Shown here: in pieces, positions 60,433 through 64,000 of the stretch
Layout of the letters: each line of letters begins with the position of its first letter
Position numbering within the stretch: position 1 is the stretch's first letter
From: Rhizobiaceae bacterium
Lineage (GTDB): Bacteria; Pseudomonadota; Alphaproteobacteria; Rhizobiales; Rhizobiaceae
Assembly (NCBI GenBank): GCA_019635755.1
Contig: JAHBYW010000002.1
Coordinates: 434,001-498,000, forward strand
Length of the DNA stretch: 64,000 nucleotides
Reading direction: 5' to 3'
Notes under the pieces: model-generated
Told to the model about the DNA's origin: nothing
Seen by the model: the letters and a program-made list of their open reading frames with translations, nothing else
The model's database searches: none
Translations under genes and position numbers: made by a program

Positions 60433-61121
60433 GCGAGGTCCATTGGCACATGAGGCATCGCGGCCTGTCGCATGCCCGTTTCACCTCGTTTGCGCTGACG
60501 CCCGGCACCCCGACCAGCAGTCGGCGTCTTCCCTGCGCCGCCCGCATAGATGAAACGCAGGTCGAGAGCCGAGACGTTCTCAGCCAGCCGTCCATCGAGC
60601 GCGGCGAGGATGGTATCGCAGACGGCGGTGCGGTGCTTCAGGACGTCGTGGTTCCAGAAGCGGAGGGTCGCAAAACCGCGCGAGCGCATGAATTCGTCGC
60701 GGCGGTCGTCGGCGCTGTCGGCGTGCTGGGAACCGTCGATTTCGACGACGAGCTTTTGTTTCCGGCAGCAGAAATCAGCGAAATAGGGGCCGATGGGAAA
60801 CTGGCGGGTGAAATGGTAGCCGCCGAGCTTGCGGCCCTTCAACTCGGACCAGAGTGCGCCTTCAGCGCTGTTTTCGACCCATCTGAGTTTGCGTGCGCGT
60901 TCGGTAGTGCCGGCACGCCTGCGGCTTCGAGAGGGCTTCGAATCGATCCCCCCCTCCGCCTCGCCGACGGTGACTTCGTCGCCTGGCTCGGCACCTCCCC
61001 CCCGCTTTGCGGGGTGGAGGATGGGCGCCTGGGACTGCGACGGCTCATCCTCCACCCCACGAAGTGGGGGGGAGGTGTCGAGGGCCTTTTCGGCCCGAGA
61101 CGGAGGGGGGGATTTTTGCAT
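60429..61121 (-). CDS. DUF559 (VSR-like endonuclease fold) protein
   Basis: The conserved part starts about 60 residues in: ERARKLRWVENSAEGALWSELKGRKLGGYHFTRQFPIGPYFADFCC, then LVVEIDGSQHADSADDRRDEFMRSRGF and LRFWNHDVL. These are the DUF559 hallmarks with the PD-(D/E)XK-like core. The first 60 or so residues (RAEKALDTSPPLRGVEDEPS...AKRGGGAEPG) are translated from a palindromic intergenic repeat and are probably not ancestral. The true start is therefore uncertain. The tail after about 200 is also unusual and arginine- and glycine-rich. The function is unknown. Confidence 0.75.
   Translation of the reverse strand: MQKSPPPSRAEKALDTSPPLRGVEDEPSQSQAPILHPAKRGGGAEPGDEVTVGEAEGGIDSKPSRSRRRAGTTERARKLRWVENSAEGALWSELKGRKLGGYHFTRQFPIGPYFADFCCRKQKLVVEIDGSQHADSADDRRDEFMRSRGFATLRFWNHDVLKHRTAVCDTILAALDGRLAENVSALDLRFIYAGGAGKTPTAGRGAGRQRKRGETGMRQAAMPHVPMDLA
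60992..61077. repeat. Palindromic G/C-tract repeat of the rhizobial intergenic type
   Basis: Two 32-base arms form an inverted repeat: each begins or ends with a CACCTCCCC/GGGGAGGTG tract and includes GGGGTGGAGGATG or its complement. They differ only at a few central bases (CGCTTTGC versus CACTTCGT). A 22-base spacer separates them. Elements of this type are dispersed in many Hyphomicrobiales genomes. Here it lies inside the reading frame of the DUF559 gene. Confidence 0.8.
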
Positions 61122-61164
61122 CGCTTCGACGCCAAAATTGATGATGTGCGCAGCCGCCACGACC

Positions 61165-62742
61165 CTAGAAATCCGTCGGCGCGCCGCCTTCGGCGCGGCG
61201 CTTGTCCACGAAGGCGTTGAGCTCCTCGCGGATCGCCGGGTCCATGTAGGGCTCCTCGTAGGAGGCCAGCCGCTCCTTCCACACCTTGTTGGCTTTCTGC
61301 ATCGCGGTCGGCGCGCCGGCCTCGTTCCACGTCTCGAAATTGCGCCAGTCGGACAGGATCGGCGAATAGAACGCGGTCTTGTAGCGCGACTGCGTGTGCG
61401 GCGTGCCGAAGAAGTGACCGCCCGGGCCGACGTCGCGGATCGCGTCGACGGCCAGCGCGTCCTCGCTGAGGTCCAGCGGCGTCAGGAACTCCGCCACCAT
61501 CTGCAACAGGTCGATGTCGAGGATGGTCTTCTCGTAGGAGCAGCGGAGTCCCCCTTCCAGCCAGCCGGCGCCGTGCAGGATGAAGTTTGCGCCGCCCTGG
61601 ATGCAGCCCCAGAGCGAGAACACGCTCTCATAGGCCGCCTGTGCGTCGATCGTGTTGGCGGCGCATGTGTTCGACGTGCGATAGGGCACCTTGTACCGCC
61701 GTGCGAGCTGGCCGCCGACCAGCTGCGCCTTCATGTATTCCGGCGTGCCGAAGGCCGGCGCGCCAGACTTCATGTCGACGTTGGACGTGAACCCGCCATA
61801 GCCCACCGGCGCACCTTTGCGCACCATCTGCGTGAAGGCGATGCCGGCCAGCGCCTCGGCATTCTGCTGCACCAGCGCGCCGGCGATCGTCACCGGCGCC
61901 ATCGCGCCCGACAGCGTGAACGGCGTCACGATCACCACCTGGCCGTGCGACGACATCTGGATGATGCCCTCCATCATCGGCACGTCGAGTTTCAGCGGCG
62001 AGTTGGTGTTGATGATCGTGTAGACCGACGGCTCGTCGAGCAGCTGCTCCTTCGAGATGCCGCGCGCGATGCGGGCGATCTCGATCCCGTCGAGGTTGCG
62101 CTCTTTGCCGAGCGAATAGATGTGGAACACCTTGTCGGTGAGCGTCGACAGGTCGCGGATGCATTCGAGGTGGCGCACCGACGGGTGGATGTCGACCGGT
62201 TCCACCGGATAGCCGCCGGTCGTGTTCAGGATGTTGTGCATCTGCGCCAGGCGCAGGAAGTTGCGGTAGTCCTTCTGGTTTCCGGGCCTGCGACCGCCGT
62301 CGAGGTCGGAGCAGTTCGGGGCGGACGCCATCTGCGAGATGACGAGATTGTTGCCGCCGAAGCGCACATTGTGCGCCGGGTTGCGCGCATGGATGGTGAA
62401 TTCGGACGGCGCGTGCGCGATCAGGTCGAGGATCATGTCGCTGTCGAAGCGGACGCGCTCGGACCCGTCTTTCACGTCGGCGCCGTGCGCCTTCATGATG
62501 CGGCGCGCCTCGTCGTGCAGAACTTCGACGCCGATCTCCTTCAGCACACGCAGCGACGCACGGTGGATCGATTCCAGCTCGTCGTCGGAGACGAGTTTCG
62601 TCGGCTCGAACGGGATCTTCAGCTGCCGGAACGGCGGCTGATCGAACGCCGCGGCGCCACCCGCGCGCTTGCCGGCGCGGCCGCCGCGGCGCGTGCGGTC
62701 CGTGGCGAGCGCCGGTTCTGCCGGCTGCACGGCTGCGTTCAT
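61165..62742 (-). CDS. MttB-family methyltransferase without pyrrolysine (paralogue 2)
   Basis: A 525-residue MttB-family protein, distant from paralogue 1. Characteristic parts are IHRASLRVLKEIGVEVLHDEARRIMKAHGADVKDG, VVIVTPFTLSGAMAPVTIAGALVQQNAEALAG, GAPVGYGGFTSNVDMKSGAPAFGTPEYMKAQL and HGAGWLEGGL. There is no in-frame amber codon. The start MNAAVQPAEPALA at 62742 is chosen over a frame that opens 51 codons earlier. It is divergent from a monomeric sarcosine oxidase-like gene and upstream of the dimethylglycine dehydrogenase-like gene. It should move a methyl group from a quaternary amine to a corrinoid protein, but no second corrinoid protein gene is near. Confidence 0.92.
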   Translation of the reverse strand: MNAAVQPAEPALATDRTRRGGRAGKRAGGAAAFDQPPFRQLKIPFEPTKLVSDDELESIHRASLRVLKEIGVEVLHDEARRIMKAHGADVKDGSERVRFDSDMILDLIAHAPSEFTIHARNPAHNVRFGGNNLVISQMASAPNCSDLDGGRRPGNQKDYRNFLRLAQMHNILNTTGGYPVEPVDIHPSVRHLECIRDLSTLTDKVFHIYSLGKERNLDGIEIARIARGISKEQLLDEPSVYTIINTNSPLKLDVPMMEGIIQMSSHGQVVIVTPFTLSGAMAPVTIAGALVQQNAEALAGIAFTQMVRKGAPVGYGGFTSNVDMKSGAPAFGTPEYMKAQLVGGQLARRYKVPYRTSNTCAANTIDAQAAYESVFSLWGCIQGGANFILHGAGWLEGGLRCSYEKTILDIDLLQMVAEFLTPLDLSEDALAVDAIRDVGPGGHFFGTPHTQSRYKTAFYSPILSDWRNFETWNEAGAPTAMQKANKVWKERLASYEEPYMDPAIREELNAFVDKRRAEGGAPTDF

Positions 62743-62854
62743 GGAGATCCCCGTCAATATCGCATCTTGCAAGGCATATTGGACCGGGGCCAAGGAGGAG
62801 TGTGCGGAAGTCCCGACCCGTTGGGCAAGGGATGCGACATGGCGGAGGACGGGT

Positions 62855-63988
62855 TTGAAGGCGGTTGACGTAGCGGTCGTAGGCCTTGGCGCCATGGGGA
62901 GCGCGGCACTTTTCCACCTCGCTCGGCGCGGGGTTCGTGTGCTCGGCGTCGAGCGGTTCGGCCTCGGCCACGATCGTGGCTCGTCGCATGGCGAGAGCCG
63001 GGCGATCCGGTTGGGCTATTTCGAGCACCCGTCCTATGTGCCGCTGGCGCGGGCGGCCTACGAGAACTGGGCCGATCTGGAGCGGCTGACTGGAGAGACG
63101 GTGCTGACGAAGACCGGCGTGCTGGAGATCGGCAAGCCGGGCAGCGTCATCGTCAACGGTTCGGCGGAGGCCAGCCGGCTGCACGGCATTCCGCACGACG
63201 TCATCGACGCCGCCGAGATCAGCCGGCGCTATCCGCAGTTTACGCTGCCTCCGGACTACATGGCGGTCTGGCAGGCCGATGGCGGGTTCGTTCGCCCGGA
63301 GCTTGGCAACCGGCTGCATGTCGACCTGGCGCGCCAGGCCGGCGCGGAGGTCGTCTGGAACGCGAAGGTCGAAGCGATCGAACCGGGGCAGGGGGCCGTC
63401 CGGATCGTCACCGACGCAGGCACGGTCGAGGCAGGGTCGGTGATCGTGGCGTCCGGCCCCTGGATCGGCGAGCTCGTGCCGACGCTGCGCCCGACGCTGA
63501 CGCTCGCACGCCAGGTGCTCTGCTGGTTCGAGCCGAAGCGGCCGGAAGCGGTGGCTCCCGGCGCGCTGCCGGTGTTCATCATCGATGGCGCGCACGATAT
63601 CGCCTACGGCTTCCCGAACATCGGCACCGGCTTCAAATGCGCGTCGCACTACGACAGCGGCATCCTGGCCGACGCCGACGCCGCGCGTCAGGATGCCGGG
63701 CCGGCCGACGAGACGCGCATGCGCGACTTCCTCGACGCCTACCTTCCCGACGCGGCAGGTCCGCTGAAGGCGATGAAGACCTGCATCTATACCAAGACGC
63801 CCGACGAGGATTTCGTCATCGACCTGCTGCCGTCCGATCCGCGGATCGTGGTCTGCTCGGCCTGTTCGGGGCACGGCTACAAGTTCGCCAGCGTCATCGG
63901 CGAGGTTCTGGCCGACCTCTCGACGAAGGGCGAGACCCCTCACGACATCTCGCGCTTCGACATCGGTCGGCTGACGGGCACTGCCTAA
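62855..63988 (+). CDS. Monomeric sarcosine oxidase/N-methyltryptophan oxidase-like flavoprotein
   Basis: A 377-residue MSOX-type oxidase. The FAD motif is VAVVGLGAMGSAALFHLARRG at the N-terminus, with RGSSHGESRAIRLGYFEHPSYVPLAR after it. The covalent FAD cysteine is in KTCIYTKTPDEDFVIDLLP, and SGHGYKFASVIGEVLADL is the C-terminal hallmark. It oxidises an N-methyl amino acid to the free amine, formaldehyde and hydrogen peroxide. The TTG start has GGAGGAC seven bases upstream and the residues before it are not conserved. It is divergent from mttB paralogue 2, with 112 bases between. Confidence 0.9.
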   Translation: MKAVDVAVVGLGAMGSAALFHLARRGVRVLGVERFGLGHDRGSSHGESRAIRLGYFEHPSYVPLARAAYENWADLERLTGETVLTKTGVLEIGKPGSVIVNGSAEASRLHGIPHDVIDAAEISRRYPQFTLPPDYMAVWQADGGFVRPELGNRLHVDLARQAGAEVVWNAKVEAIEPGQGAVRIVTDAGTVEAGSVIVASGPWIGELVPTLRPTLTLARQVLCWFEPKRPEAVAPGALPVFIIDGAHDIAYGFPNIGTGFKCASHYDSGILADADAARQDAGPADETRMRDFLDAYLPDAAGPLKAMKTCIYTKTPDEDFVIDLLPSDPRIVVCSACSGHGYKFASVIGEVLADLSTKGETPHDISRFDIGRLTGTA

Positions 63989-64000
63989 AGCCGAAGGTTG

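Noticed and set aside
61628-63943. Long minus-strand frame (771 codons) across the MSOX-like and second mttB genes
   Set aside because: It is a shadow frame spanning two well-supported genes on different strands and has no recognisable domain.

Overview
This GC-rich window looks like chromosomal DNA of an aerobic alphaproteobacterium, most likely a member of the Hyphomicrobiales (Rhizobiales). The grounds are the codon use, heterotetrameric sarcosine oxidase, GlxA-type AraC regulators, DUF1127 mini-proteins, DUF1638 and DUF3592 families, and a palindromic repeat typical of that group. No tRNA, rRNA, CRISPR array, prophage or intact insertion sequence was seen. The first bases are the tail of a gene cut by the window edge; the last gene ends 12 bases before the right edge.

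The main theme is stepwise demethylation of methylated amines, probably glycine betaine or related quaternary amines, with the one-carbon units passed to tetrahydrofolate (THF). Its genes lie in several blocks. (1) 1.6-6.8 kb: soxBDAG sarcosine oxidase. (2) 20-22.5 kb: a dimethylglycine/sarcosine dehydrogenase-like flavoprotein, followed at 24.9-25.9 kb by a GlxA/GbdR-type regulator. (3) 30.5-35.7 kb: corrinoid reductive activator, methyl-THF methyltransferase, MetF, MetV and a 'virulence factor' family protein. (4) 39.5-43 kb: DUF1638 protein, corrinoid protein and a first MttB-family methyltransferase without pyrrolysine. (5) 51.2-53 kb: betaine-homocysteine methyltransferase and an XRE regulator. 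(6) 55.3-64 kb: a homologue of the DMSP lyase DddP, a second dimethylglycine dehydrogenase-like protein, a RidA protein, a second MttB and a monomeric sarcosine oxidase-like protein. Together they can be read as: MttB moves a methyl group to the corrinoid protein, the MT-A protein moves it to THF, MetF/MetV oxidise methyl-THF, and the flavoproteins remove the remaining methyl groups to leave glycine. Near-identical palindromes precede the methyl-THF methyltransferase and the betaine-homocysteine methyltransferase, suggesting joint control with the methionine cycle.

A second coherent block (10-19.8 kb) looks like envelope glycan synthesis: HAD-UbiA prenyltransferase, DprE1-like oxidase, small EamA-type transporter, extended SDR, class III aminotransferase and a GT-C-like membrane protein, followed after a HigBA module by a PIG-L deacetylase and a CelD-type GNAT. 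By analogy with mycobacterial decaprenylphosphoryl-arabinose synthesis it may make a lipid-linked pentose, perhaps an amino sugar.

The remaining genes include a DUF3772 MscS channel, an L,D-transpeptidase, an ECF42 sigma factor with two DGPF proteins, an ECF sigma factor coupled to a membrane VWA protein, three type II toxin-antitoxin modules (two HigBA-like, one VapBC), and a lower-GC two-gene island at 27.8-29.3 kb between two DUF1127 genes.
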